Source: an uncultured Acetatifactor sp. (GTDB lineage: Bacteria > Bacillota > Clostridia > Lachnospirales > Lachnospiraceae). From it: a DNA stretch of 58,381 bases. Location: contig CAJTXE010000029.1 of assembly GCA_910580225.1 (NCBI GenBank), positions 1-58,381 of the forward strand, given 5' to 3'. Below the pieces are notes generated by a model that saw only the letters and a program-made list of their open reading frames with translations, was not told the origin of the DNA and ran no database searches. Position 1 is the stretch's first letter. The number at the start of each line of letters is the position of its first letter. The position numbers and the translations under genes are program-made. This document shows, piece after piece, positions 1 to 7,385 of this stretch.

Positions 1-35
1 AAATCTTAGATGGCGTATTTTGACATCTTAGATTT
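1..35. repeat. Imperfect inverted repeat at the window edge
   Basis: Twelve-base arms AAATCTTAGATG (1-12) and CATCTTAGATTT (24-35) pair with one mismatch around an 11-base loop. The repeat lies just downstream of the minus-strand DUF5348-like gene, so it could be a terminator stem or an element boundary. The left context is missing, so its role cannot be decided. Confidence 0.4.
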
Positions 36-45
36 TCTTTTCGTT

Positions 46-165
46 TTACTCAAAGACCTCCCCACAATGGATGCCGCCGTAATCCCGCCTGTCCCCGTCC
101 TCGTCAACGTAATGGAAATTGTACCTGCCGCTTTTTCTGTCGTAAAATAATGTACCCTGCTTCAT
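46..165 (-). CDS. Short DUF5348-like protein, 39 aa
   Basis: A small reading frame starts at an ATG (163-165) with an AGGAGG seven bases upstream. The product contains GTLFYD near the start and YGGIHCGE near the end. This resembles the small DUF5348 proteins found on conjugative elements of Clostridia, which are of unknown function. DUF5348 proteins as I recall them are about 70 residues, continuing past HCGE into a second half. This one stops right after HCGEVFE, so it may be truncated. It lies downstream of the recombinase gene on the same strand. The strong ribosome binding site and codon pattern support a real gene; the family call is tentative. Confidence 0.55.
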   Translation of the reverse strand: MKQGTLFYDRKSGRYNFHYVDEDGDRRDYGGIHCGEVFE

Positions 166-258
166 AAACAGTCCTCCTCTAAAATTGGTTTCTCATATAA
201 TAAGGAGAGCCTTCTTTCCGTTTTCTTGAAAATTTCCTCAAATTCATTTATAAACTTT

Positions 259-921
259 TCATAAACAGCGCTCCGACTCATATTTCTTTGCCAGCCGGTA
301 GAAGCTGTCCTTCTTGAGACCTGTAAGCGTCATGGCCTCCTTTGCCGTGATTACACCGGACTTCCATCTCCCATAGCAGTCCTCCCAGTTCTCCGGATAC
401 TCCACGCGCGGCCTGCCCAGATGCCTCCCGTCCGCTTTCGCCACCTCTATCCCCTGGCGCTGCAGTTCATGGCGCTCCGTCCAGTCTTCGTCCGCCACAT
501 AAGCGAACACAGCCAGCACGACATCCGTAATCAGCTGCCCCACCAGCTCCTTCGACTGGGTGGTGTCCAGGATTGGCATGGAAGTCACTTTGATGTCGGC
601 ACCGATCTCTTTTGTGATGTGGAACCATTCCCTGTAAATCTCCCCATAGTTCCGCCCGAACCGCTTCAGCTCTGTCACCACCAACAGGTCACCTTCCCGC
701 AGGATGTTGTCCACCAGGGAGCGGTACACCGGGCGCTCGAAATTTCTTCCGGATTCCTTCTCCACATAGATGTCGCGCTCGTCGATGCCCTCCTCGTCCC
801 GCAGGATATGAATCTGTCGCTCCGGGTTCTGTTCCCGGGTACTCACGCGGACATAGCCAAACCTTTTTGCTGCCGTCGCAGAAGGTTCAAATTCGTTTCT
901 GCGACATCGCAGGGCATTCAC
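259..921 (-). CDS. Serine recombinase (resolvase/invertase family)
   Basis: This 220-residue protein has the N-terminal resolvase catalytic domain. YVRVSTREQ at about residues 23-31 places the nucleophile at Ser27. LKRFGRNY near residue 85 and GIEVAKADGRHLGRP near residue 155 match the usual arginine-rich and linker motifs. A short C-terminal helix-turn-helix (about 180-215) follows. Such enzymes cut and rejoin DNA at paired sites through a phosphoserine intermediate and resolve plasmid or transposon multimers or invert segments. The serine normally lies near residue 10, so the first 18 residues are an extension. They are encoded by an inverted repeat (875-905) that looks like a recombination site. 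Neighbours are sigma-like and helix-turn-helix genes of a mobile element. The start ATG has AGGG close upstream. Confidence 0.88.
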   Translation of the reverse strand: MNALRCRRNEFEPSATAAKRFGYVRVSTREQNPERQIHILRDEEGIDERDIYVEKESGRNFERPVYRSLVDNILREGDLLVVTELKRFGRNYGEIYREWFHITKEIGADIKVTSMPILDTTQSKELVGQLITDVVLAVFAYVADEDWTERHELQRQGIEVAKADGRHLGRPRVEYPENWEDCYGRWKSGVITAKEAMTLTGLKKDSFYRLAKKYESERCL

Positions 922-937
922 CCTACCTTTTGCGACA
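875..937. promoter_or_regulatory. Candidate res/crossover or operator sites at the recombinase start
   Basis: GTCGCAGAA (875-883) and TTCTGCGAC (897-905) form a perfect 9-base inverted repeat over 31 bp. A second, weaker pair TCGCA/TGCGA covers 907-935 and shares the TGCGACA sequence seen at 900-906 and 931-937. Two adjacent sites of about 30 bp with the same arm sequence, overlapping the start of a serine recombinase, are the layout of a resolvase res site that also serves autoregulation. The role is inferred from layout alone. Confidence 0.55.
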
Positions 938-949
938 CATCATTTTATA

Positions 950-983
950 CGCAGGGGATGCCCAAACCCCAACATCCCCTGCG
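950..983. repeat. Perfect 11-bp inverted repeat upstream of the recombinase
   Basis: CGCAGGGGATG (950-960) and CATCCCCTGCG (973-983) pair perfectly around a 12-base loop. The repeat lies between the helix-turn-helix gene ending at 1018 and the recombinase start at 921. No T tract follows in either direction, so a simple intrinsic terminator is unlikely. A recombination accessory site, or a hairpin limiting transcription into the recombinase, is possible. Confidence 0.5.
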
Positions 984-1017
984 CAGTTTCATAAACTGTT
1001 TCCTCAATCCCTGCCTG

Positions 1018-1209
1018 CTACACCTTGAAAACCTTTATGCAGTTCAGCAGGGTCGCGGAGAACTCCTGGTACAAATCCTCCTCGAACACGTTCTGCTCCA
1101 TAGCTTTCTTCACAAGAAGGGGGCGGTACATCCGGAAGATTGCCTCCTGTGCCTCCTTATCCCCCTCTTTCGCACACTCCAATAGCCTCTCAAAATCCGT
1201 CATTCCCAT
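1018..1209 (-). CDS. Small helix-turn-helix protein of conjugative-element type
   Basis: The 63-residue protein opens DFERLLECAKEGDKEAQ and continues with FRMYRPLLVKKA and EEDLYQEFSATLLNCI. This is the pattern of the short helix-turn-helix or sigma region-2-like proteins encoded next to sigma-like proteins on Tn916-type elements. It probably works with, or modulates, the upstream sigma-like protein. Its ATG lies 20 bases inside the 3' end of that gene, implying translational coupling. The family is recognised from the pattern, and its biochemical role is not established by the sequence. Confidence 0.7.
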   Translation of the reverse strand: MGMTDFERLLECAKEGDKEAQEAIFRMYRPLLVKKAMEQNVFEEDLYQEFSATLLNCIKVFKV

Positions 1210-1633
1210 TCATCTCCTTTCTCAACTTCCTGAGCACATAATAATACGCCATCTCGGCCTGCTTCGGCTCCATCCGGAACCTCTCTCCCAGCTCCGCAAA
1301 GGCAAGCCCACCGTACACCCTGGCGAACAGGAGCTCCCTGTCCCGGTCTTTCAAACAGCTTATGGCCTTTGCCAGCCGGTCGCTCTCCAGAAGAACCAGC
1401 AGCTCCCCGTACCTCTGCCAGTCCTGGAAGATAAAATCCGTATTCTCCCTTATGTAGGCCCGGTACTGCTCCTCAAAATCCGTATAGTTCCGCTCCAGAA
1501 GATCTTCTCTCGCTACCTCCATGCCTTGCAGTCGGTATTTACGTTCCCAGTATTTCCTACGCGTATTCCCCAGAGCTACCATCAGATATGCCGTAAAGCG
1601 GTTCTGTACAGAATCAGTATGTTTTTCCTTCAT
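1190..1633 (-). CDS. Sigma-70 region 4-like protein of a mobile element
   Basis: This is a 147-residue protein. The ATG at 1631-1633 is preceded by GGAGG at good spacing. An upstream extension of the frame lacks support and is not used. The C-terminal third (LKDRDRELLFARVYG, then LAFAELGERFRM and YYVLRKLRKEM) has the layout of sigma-70 region 4, the helix-turn-helix that reads -35 elements. The N-terminal half is charged and poorly conserved, as in the sigma-like proteins of Tn916-related elements. It overlaps the next gene by 20 bases and probably controls transfer or recombination genes. No regions 2-3 are present, so it is not a complete sigma factor. Confidence 0.75.
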   Translation of the reverse strand: MKEKHTDSVQNRFTAYLMVALGNTRRKYWERKYRLQGMEVAREDLLERNYTDFEEQYRAYIRENTDFIFQDWQRYGELLVLLESDRLAKAISCLKDRDRELLFARVYGGLAFAELGERFRMEPKQAEMAYYYVLRKLRKEMNGNDGF

Positions 1634-1945
1634 CCTTTCGCCTCCAGTCTTTGTCCACGTTTTGCTATGAACCGTGGGACTGGAGGCCCTCTTGCAGAAT
1701 GATTTATGCAGGCTTTGAATGCAAAAAGAAAAGAGCATCTATCCACCAGAATGCTCGGATAACCGCTCTTTTCCCATATATCTTTATTATCCTCCAAAAA
1801 GTAGTGCGTCGGACTACCATATAAGGCATGGAACACTCTCCAGAGACCTATGATTTTTTTAACGAAATTCCCTTGCCGATAGCCGGCTCATGACCATTCC
1901 CCAATGTCCGCCATATTCCTCTTCTATGGCTGCAAAAAAGCACCC

Positions 1946-1986
1946 AAAAAACATCTGATGAACCATGTTTTTTGTTCACCAGATGT
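1946..1986 (-). terminator. Leader terminator/attenuator upstream of the sigma-like operon
   Basis: On the minus strand the stem ACATCTGGTGAAC (1986-1974) pairs with GTTCATCAGATGT (1963-1951) with one G-U, and is followed by a T run at 1950-1946. No gene lies upstream on this strand before the divergent XRE gene. The terminator would therefore act within the leader of the transcript entering the sigma-like gene. The rest of the 452-base space 1634-2085 shows short open frames but nothing I can support as a gene. Confidence 0.6.
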
Positions 1987-2027
1987 CCAGGCGTTTAGTA
2001 GTTTTATACTCTACTCTTTAGAATGTT

Positions 2028-2062
2028 CATACCATTTTTACTTTTGCATGGTATGGCCATAC
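2028..2062. promoter_or_regulatory. Operator-like palindromes upstream of the XRE gene
   Basis: CATACCAT (2028-2035) and ATGGTATG (2048-2055) form an inverted repeat. GTATGGCCATAC (2051-2062) is itself a perfect 12-base palindrome. They sit 10-60 bases ahead of the XRE ribosome binding site, and the minus-strand leader begins on the other side. Binding by the XRE protein to control both directions is a reasonable inference. Confidence 0.5.
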
Positions 2063-2085
2063 ACTACTTATAGGAGGTGATTACA

Positions 2086-2436
2086 ATGTCTTTATCCATC
2101 AACGATGCCCAAGTCTTCAGTGCAGCCTTAAAAAGAGCCAGAAAAAAGCAACACCTAACACAAGCAGAGTGCGCCGAACTGCTGAAATACTCCCTATCTT
2201 TCCAAAAGGATCTGGAGCGGTGCCGATGCTCCCCAAGCATCGAAAACTTTTATCCCATCTGCCGCACCCTGAATATTTCTGCAGATGACTGTGTCTTCTC
2301 AGAAAGCCGTCAGAGCACGAATCCTACATATAATGAACTGCTTAGACTACTTCCGCAATGTGACGAAAGCAGCCTAAAAGTTCTAACCGCTACCGTAACA
2401 GCTATGCTTAACGAAAAAAGCAAAGCATCACCTTGA
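2086..2436 (+). CDS. XRE-family transcriptional regulator
   Basis: The 116-residue protein starts at the ATG at 2086, with AGGAGG eight bases upstream. An N-terminal helix-turn-helix of the XRE/Cro type covers about residues 10-65 (FSAALKRARKKQHLTQAECA, then YSLSFQKDLERCRCSPSIEN). The short C-terminal part has no recognisable domain. Such proteins repress their own promoter and nearby mobile-element functions. The gene is divergent from the sigma-like and recombinase genes, with palindromes in the shared space (2028-2062) and a hairpin terminator directly after it. The recognition helix is less canonical than usual (SLSFQKDLER). Confidence 0.8.
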   Translation: MSLSINDAQVFSAALKRARKKQHLTQAECAELLKYSLSFQKDLERCRCSPSIENFYPICRTLNISADDCVFSESRQSTNPTYNELLRLLPQCDESSLKVLTATVTAMLNEKSKASP

Positions 2437-2453
2437 ATACTTGATGAACAAAA

Positions 2454-2487
2454 ATATAACCCAACTTTTTCTCTTGTTGGGTTATAT
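2454..2487 (+). terminator. Terminator after the XRE gene
   Basis: ATATAACCCAAC (2454-2465) pairs perfectly with GTTGGGTTATAT (2476-2487) around a 10-base loop, 18 bases after the XRE stop codon. The downstream sequence is AT-rich but has no long T run. Confidence 0.65.
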
Positions 2488-2572
2488 TGTATAACTTAAT
2501 TATCTGTGAAAAGTATATATAAAATAGATGGTTTGTCCTTTTCTTCGACAAATTATGACATTTCTACTCATA

Positions 2573-2872
2573 TCAGTTATCTGGGCAAAATTTATATCCA
2601 TATAATGTCTGTATATTAGTGATTCCCAGTTTAGTTCTGAGACGATAAATAATATCTTTTATTATGTAGGCTCCTCCAGAATAATCATCAGCACTCACTG
2701 CTTCATAAATCTGTTCCTTAGTAAAGGCAATATTGGCATTTGATGCCAGAAAATAAAGTACGTCAAACTCCATTTTGGTAAGTTTCACTTCCTGATCATT
2801 CTTACAAACCAATCTGCTTGCAGGATAAATATGTAGTTTTCCATATACCAACCTTTTATCTATCTCTGCCAT
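2573..2872 (-). CDS. Stand-alone OmpR-type winged-helix DNA-binding protein
   Basis: This is a 99-residue protein. The chosen ATG (2870-2872) has AAGGAG eight bases upstream. The whole product is a Trans_reg_C winged helix: GKLHIYPASRLV, EVKLTKMEFDVLYFLASN, FTKEQIYEAV, IIKDIIYRLRTKLG and a C-terminal YGYKF hairpin. The receiver domain that normally precedes it in response regulators is absent, and no receiver sequence lies upstream. It is therefore either a constitutive DNA-binding protein or the remnant of a response regulator. It is followed upstream by the damaged ApbE and DUF4405 genes on the same strand, which favours a shared decaying locus. Confidence 0.75.
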   Translation of the reverse strand: MAEIDKRLVYGKLHIYPASRLVCKNDQEVKLTKMEFDVLYFLASNANIAFTKEQIYEAVSADDYSGGAYIIKDIIYRLRTKLGITNIQTLYGYKFCPDN

Positions 2873-2990
2873 CCGTTTTACTCCTTTCCTACTATTTATT
2901 GCGTCAACGCCCAGAGACCTAAAAGACAACTTAATCTCTGTAAATCACTTTTTGTTCCTCACTCAGTCGATGACGTTGATATTCATATCT

Positions 2991-3434
2991 TTATAAATAA
3001 TTACTGTTCAGAGAAAACCTGTCCCTCATTCCTTCTGTCAGATATATATTTCCATCTTCCATAATCAGAATCATTTCATAATCCTGACGCTGTCTCCAGT
3101 ACTCTTTTGCCTGTTCCAAACCCATAACAAAAAGTGCGGTAGAGAGTGCATCACACAATTTCCCTTCGCTCGCAATGACCGATACCGAAGCGATACCATT
3201 TTCTACTCCTATATCAAGCAGTGCAGCGGTAATGCCACATTGACGTAAAACGAGGACAGCTACCTCCGCATCCATTCCATATGCCGTAAAAGTCATGTAT
3301 GTATCCAGCGCAAAGAAAGACTCCGAATACTCTGCCATATTTTGATTTGGTTTCCATGAACATCCGCTAATCCCCATAATCAGCATATACATCATGCAAA
3401 AAAGACAATTTACTTCATTCCCATACCTTTTCAC
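2991..3434 (-). pseudogene. apbE: FAD:protein FMN transferase (ApbE) with internal deletions
   Basis: ApbE attaches FMN covalently to extracytoplasmic flavoproteins, and intact members are about 300-360 residues. This frame is 147 residues. It has an N-terminal lipoprotein-like segment with ISGC, the ApbE opening ESFFALDTYMTFTAYG, a fragment CGITAALLDIG, and then directly the C-terminal block ENGIASVSVIASEGKLC, DALSTALFVMGL and DRFSLN. The FAD-binding middle and the DxxT-type metal/catalytic region before ASVSV are gone, although the frame stays open. It lies 45 bases after the DUF4405 gene, a partner often found with FMN-linked electron-transfer modules. It is almost certainly non-functional. 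The start is a GTG. Confidence 0.85.
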
Positions 3435-3479
3435 TCTCCATGTGGAAGTCCGAAAACACTTAGTGAGATTCTTTTGAGC

Positions 3480-4168
3480 TTAGTGTTTCCTTTCACGTTG
3501 CCCCTTTCCAATCATTCTAAGGCCCAAACAGACATAATTCCCAAACAATAGGGACAGGCCCATGACCGCAATATAATCCAGATAGAAAAATACCAGCGGC
3601 TCCTCATAATCGAAAAAGACAAAATGGCTCCTTAGCAGCATGTAATCTCCGATGTCTCTCTTTACGAAAGCGTATGCGCCATATCCTGAAATCACCAGCG
3701 CCAGAGTGCGCCCTGCCCACTTCCGTACCACAGACGGTTTCGTAAAAAGTCTCTTTGCCATCCCTGTCATCATGCTCCAGTGGAACCCCAGATGGACGGA
3801 CATCAGCACAACCCCCAATAGGCAGAAACCATATGCAGATTCCTTGCAAAAGAGCGCCCGCCTTTTATGGGCAGAAAAGACAGCGCATGACGTGAAAGGA
3901 TAATCCCGCTTATCATCAAACCAACCATTGCACAGAATATCAAGAGCACAAGTCCTGTCTGCATCATGCGCACAGAATGATATCTCCCTTTTAAAATGTT
4001 CCTGATCCAACTGGTGTTTAAGATATGATGTATGATGAAAAGGGCAGACATTCCAATGCCGATCCATTCATGGGCTGCCTGCCCAATCAACTCATATGCC
4101 ATAAGCAAAAGCAGCGCCGCCGTCATTCCAATATCAACTGCCAGTTTCAAAATCATCTTCGGTTTCAT
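3480..4168 (-). pseudogene. DUF4405 membrane protein, frameshifted
   Basis: Two overlapping frames encode one four-helix membrane protein. The first part (4168 to about 3803) contains MKPKMILKLAVDIGMTAALL, helices and HMVSAYWG. The second (about 3816 to 3480) resumes with VVLMSVHLGFHWSM and ends GKGQRERKH. The break falls at a C5 run on the plus strand (3812-3816); a sixth C restores YWGVVLMSVH without other change. DUF4405 proteins are predicted haem-binding-like integral membrane proteins near FMN-transfer systems. Conserved histidines are present in both halves (HEWIG, HHIL, HLGFHW). The cause is a recent mutation, phase variation or a homopolymer sequencing error. The gene is preceded by the first copy of the repeated regulatory element. 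Confidence 0.82.
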
Positions 4169-4248
4169 TCTGATTCCCTCGCATTCCTAACAGATAAATA
4201 CAACATCCTTTTGATAACAAGATCCCATAGAATCATGCCTTAGATTCC

Positions 4249-4317
4249 ATTATAGAAAAATCGAGACCTCATAAGAAGTCTCGGTTTGTTCATCAGTGTA
4301 TACTTCAAGGTTATACC
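4249..4317 (-). promoter_or_regulatory. Regulon element copy 1, upstream of DUF4405
   Basis: Reading on the minus strand, an outer dyad (4296-4317, GTATA…TATAC type) is followed 12 bases later by the inner dyad CGAGAC/GTCTCG (4262-4283) and then TATAAT (4249-4254). The -10 lies about 80 bases ahead of the DUF4405 start. The layout fits a LysR-type promoter with a distal recognition site and a second site over the -35 region. Spacing is identical to the copies near 26.6 and 55.2 kb. Confidence 0.72.
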
Positions 4318-4400
4318 CTGGATGTAACCATGTCGCAGTCTTGCGGATTCCATTTTGCCCATTCCGGTTCTGCTCCATCCGAAGCGCCTGCGTCTGCTGC

Positions 4401-5552
4401 TTAGCCGGATTCCCCCTCGGTGCCACTCTGAAAATCGCCTCCGCCTGCTATATTGATCAGCACATATTCACAATGCTCTTCTGTCCTTACAGGATATCCC
4501 CATCCGGTAAAACCCGAGGAAACCACCACCTTGCAGCTGCCCACATCATATTCTCCATAGTTTAAGATTCCTGTCAGTTCCGATAGGATGCCCACTGGCC
4601 AGACCTGTCCGGCATGGGTATGGCCGGAAATCAGCAGGTCTACACCCTGAGCGCTGTTCTCCTCCGCCTCTATCGGCTGATGGTCTGCCACAATGATATA
4701 TTTGTCAGTATCTGCATCCTCTAACAGCTCCTCCACCGAAGCCCTGCCTGAAACATTCCCCCATGCGGCATCCCCTCTTCCTGCAAGGATCAGCTCATCA
4801 TTGATTTCCACATACTCATCCTCCAGAATCCTGATGCCGTTTTCCCTTATGGCAGCCTCCAGCTCCTCATTTGTATAGCTCCTGCTCCGGGTATAGGGCT
4901 GCCTGTCATGATTCCCAAACACATAATAAATGCCGTATCTGGCTTCAATCCCGCCTAAGACCCGGAACACCTCCTGCATCTGCTCCCTCGATGTTCCCTC
5001 CTCCACGATATCGCCGCCAAGCACTACAATGTCCGGGCGCTGTCCGCTTATCTCTGCCACCTTATCCTTTAAGACATTTGTACTCTGAATTGTCCCATAA
5101 TGGATATCTGTAAGCAGGACAATCCTGTAATTCCCAATGCCTTTTTCTGTTGCAAGATCATACTCTGTCTTCACTGCATGCTGCATATTGAAATATCCAT
5201 AGGACAATACGGCTCCCGTCATCAATACAGGCAGCAGACCGCATCCATATAGCTTTCTGCAGGCTTTGCCCGCCGTGCTTTCCTTCCATTTTCCCAAAAA
5301 GCATCTCCCGATGGCTGCCGCAAGATCCAGAAAAACAGCAATGGCAACCATATGCAGTATCACCACTGCCCTGAAACTCCAGAGGTTTCTGCACCCCAGG
5401 ACAATGACCACTGTCAAAGCAGCCGTCAGAATCCAAAGGACTATTTTCTTTATCCCCAAACCATAAAATTTCATGACCCTTTTGAGATAGCAATATACAT
5501 ATATCCCCAAAAGAATCCCTGCCAATGCGAAACCCAGGCGAAATATAGCCAT
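4401..5552 (-). CDS. Membrane-anchored metallophosphoesterase
   Basis: This is a 383-residue protein. The N-terminal third holds about four hydrophobic helices (roughly 3-25, 35-55, 60-80 and 105-125). The calcineurin-like phosphoesterase domain follows, with all metal motifs present: LLTDIHYG, LGGDIVEEG, YVFGNHDR, ADHQP and SGHTHAGQVWP. This matches YkuE/YaeI-type enzymes that act at the outer membrane face on lipid or nucleotide phosphodiesters. It is the last gene of the 14-gene array, 24 bases after the DUF4353 gene, with GAGAGGG before the ATG. It may remove phosphate from, or trim, the product of the upstream VTC, CotH and glycosyl enzymes. The substrate is not deducible. Confidence 0.88.
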   Translation of the reverse strand: MAIFRLGFALAGILLGIYVYCYLKRVMKFYGLGIKKIVLWILTAALTVVIVLGCRNLWSFRAVVILHMVAIAVFLDLAAAIGRCFLGKWKESTAGKACRKLYGCGLLPVLMTGAVLSYGYFNMQHAVKTEYDLATEKGIGNYRIVLLTDIHYGTIQSTNVLKDKVAEISGQRPDIVVLGGDIVEEGTSREQMQEVFRVLGGIEARYGIYYVFGNHDRQPYTRSRSYTNEELEAAIRENGIRILEDEYVEINDELILAGRGDAAWGNVSGRASVEELLEDADTDKYIIVADHQPIEAEENSAQGVDLLISGHTHAGQVWPVGILSELTGILNYGEYDVGSCKVVVSSGFTGWGYPVRTEEHCEYVLINIAGGGDFQSGTEGESG

Positions 5553-5576
5553 ATTTTCCCTCTCTTTCTCTGCATC

Positions 5577-7373
5577 CTACCATCCCCAGCCGCCTCTGCG
5601 CCCGGAAATCGTGGAGACAGCGTCTAACGTGATTTCCACTGTTTCTCCGCCCACACTCAGGATGTAGGTTTCTCCCAGCACAAGCTCCGGGCTGCTGAAC
5701 ACCACGGAGGCCATTTCCTTCGCCGCCGTATGGCGGAACAGCTCATTCCCCTCTGCGTCAAAGATGATGACTTCACTGCCCGCCCCATAAGCATGCTCAA
5801 AATTATGTCGGAAAGAGCACTGCGTGGAACTGCCGTCAAAGGTTTCCGCCATACCGGAGCTGCCCACTGCCAGAATGATCCCACCGCTGACCGTACAGCT
5901 TCCCCCATTCTCGGAACCCGAGTCTATCGCCCCGTTCCAGTTGCTGCTGGGGCCGTCTATGGAGACCATGCCGCCCTCTATGGAAATATTGCCGTTGGAA
6001 TCAAAACCGTCCCCTCCTGCATCCACCTTCACCTCACCTCCACAGATGGTCAGGTTCGGCATATCCTTTACTTTACTGGCAGTGTTTTCTCTTCCCCATC
6101 CCCAGCCGCCGTCGGGTCCTCCGTTGGCGTTGATTCCGTCATCGTCCGCCACAATATCAACCACGCCGCCCTCTATGGAAATCTGGTTCGCCTCCAGTCC
6201 CTCATAGGATTTTGTGATTCGAATGTCCCCGCCTGTAATTTCCAGTTCCATATCCCCATGGATGCCGTCATCTCCAGCCGCAAGCGTCAGGGAACCGCCC
6301 AGAATCCGTACCGCACCGTTGGAATGGACTGCGTCATCATAGGAGTCCACGAAAAAGCTGCCTCCTGTAACGACAATTTCCCTGCCGCACTTCAGTCCCT
6401 TGGCGCTGGCCTGGGTCATGTCCGACAAATCCCATCCGGAATCAGGATTCTCCCAGCTGCCCTGTGGCCGAGAAAACAGATTTCCGCTCCCGCCTCCGGC
6501 AATGATGTGAAAGGTTCCATCCGAAATCGCCAGGGACGTTTCCGCCTGCAGGGCATCTCCCTGGCTCTGAATGGAAAATTCCCCTCCCTCAATGGAAATC
6601 ATGCCATATCCATCCCCCGTGGAATCATCGGATTTGATGCCGTCCCCACCGGAGCGGATGGAAAAGCTTCCGCCCGTGACAGTCACGGAATCCTTGCCTT
6701 TTATCCCATTGTTCAGCGCTTCCACTTCGATATTGCCGCTGTCAATGGACAAATGGTTTGTGGTATGTATGCCATTATTCATATAGCCGAACACCTGAAG
6801 AGAGCCTGTCCCGGTAACAGACAGGTCGTCCCTGGCATATAACGCCCCGCCCTTCGCATCCTGTCCGTCCTCCTGCGCTGCTGCTTCCATTTCGGCTTCA
6901 GCACCGCTCTGCAGCCTGTTGAAAGTCCCTTCCTCCAGCAGGATCAGCGTATGTCCCGCATTTTCGATATGGATCGCCGCATCTGACAGATTCGTGATAT
7001 CCACGCCGTCCAGTACCAGTTCCACCGTCTCCTTGCCGCCTGCGTCCACATAAACCTGCCCATCCTCCAGTGTACCGCTGAGCCGATAGCTGCCGCCCCT
7101 GTCAATTGTGACAGTGTTTCCCGAAACATCCGCGCCGGGCCCGGAAACACTGCTTCCATCCTGACTTAAGATAATCCGCGTCTGCTCCGGTTCGTCAATG
7201 CCGGAGAGCCCTGCCATTTCCCCTCCGGCCGGTTTTACAGCTTCCGATATCCCGTTTTGCAAATATGGCCGCTCTCCATGCAGAATGCCGAACAGAACAC
7301 AGCCCGATAATGCTGCCAGCAGCCCTGCCACACCCAAAAGCATTGACAGCCCCTTTTTCTTTCTCTTTTTCAA
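5577..7373 (-). CDS. DUF4353 carbohydrate-binding-like surface lipoprotein
   Basis: The protein has about 598 residues. A TTG start is preferred because AGGAGG lies eight bases before it; a GTG three codons earlier overlaps the ribosome binding site. A basic stretch KKRKKK, a hydrophobic segment and LSGC form a lipoprotein signal. The rest is a right-handed beta-helix-like series of repeats such as GGSFSIRSGGDGIKSDD, DDAVHSNGAVRILGG and AGDDGIHGDMELEITGGDI. This is the hallmark of DUF4353 proteins annotated as carbohydrate-binding. The Gly/Asp-rich turns suggest calcium or glycan binding on the cell surface. It is encoded three bases after DUF4956, next to the VTC and CotH genes, a neighbourhood known from other bacteria. 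Confidence 0.85.
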   Translation of the reverse strand: MKKRKKKGLSMLLGVAGLLAALSGCVLFGILHGERPYLQNGISEAVKPAGGEMAGLSGIDEPEQTRIILSQDGSSVSGPGADVSGNTVTIDRGGSYRLSGTLEDGQVYVDAGGKETVELVLDGVDITNLSDAAIHIENAGHTLILLEEGTFNRLQSGAEAEMEAAAQEDGQDAKGGALYARDDLSVTGTGSLQVFGYMNNGIHTTNHLSIDSGNIEVEALNNGIKGKDSVTVTGGSFSIRSGGDGIKSDDSTGDGYGMISIEGGEFSIQSQGDALQAETSLAISDGTFHIIAGGGSGNLFSRPQGSWENPDSGWDLSDMTQASAKGLKCGREIVVTGGSFFVDSYDDAVHSNGAVRILGGSLTLAAGDDGIHGDMELEITGGDIRITKSYEGLEANQISIEGGVVDIVADDDGINANGGPDGGWGWGRENTASKVKDMPNLTICGGEVKVDAGGDGFDSNGNISIEGGMVSIDGPSSNWNGAIDSGSENGGSCTVSGGIILAVGSSGMAETFDGSSTQCSFRHNFEHAYGAGSEVIIFDAEGNELFRHTAAKEMASVVFSSPELVLGETYILSVGGETVEITLDAVSTISGRRGGWGW

Positions 7374-7385
7374 CCGGAACACCTC

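Noticed and set aside
1630..1836. Possible small gene upstream of the sigma-like protein
   Set aside because: The frame overlaps the sigma-like gene's ribosome binding site and start; it has no supported start of its own and no recognisable product.
1840..1915. Leader peptide (for example one ending SRLSAREFR) in the sigma-like operon leader
   Set aside because: Several tiny frames are open and none has both a good ribosome binding site and a conserved stall motif that I can recognise.
5730..6842. Long plus-strand open frame opposite the DUF4353 gene
   Set aside because: It is antisense to a well-supported lipoprotein gene with repeats; it has no ribosome binding site or recognisable domain and reflects base composition.
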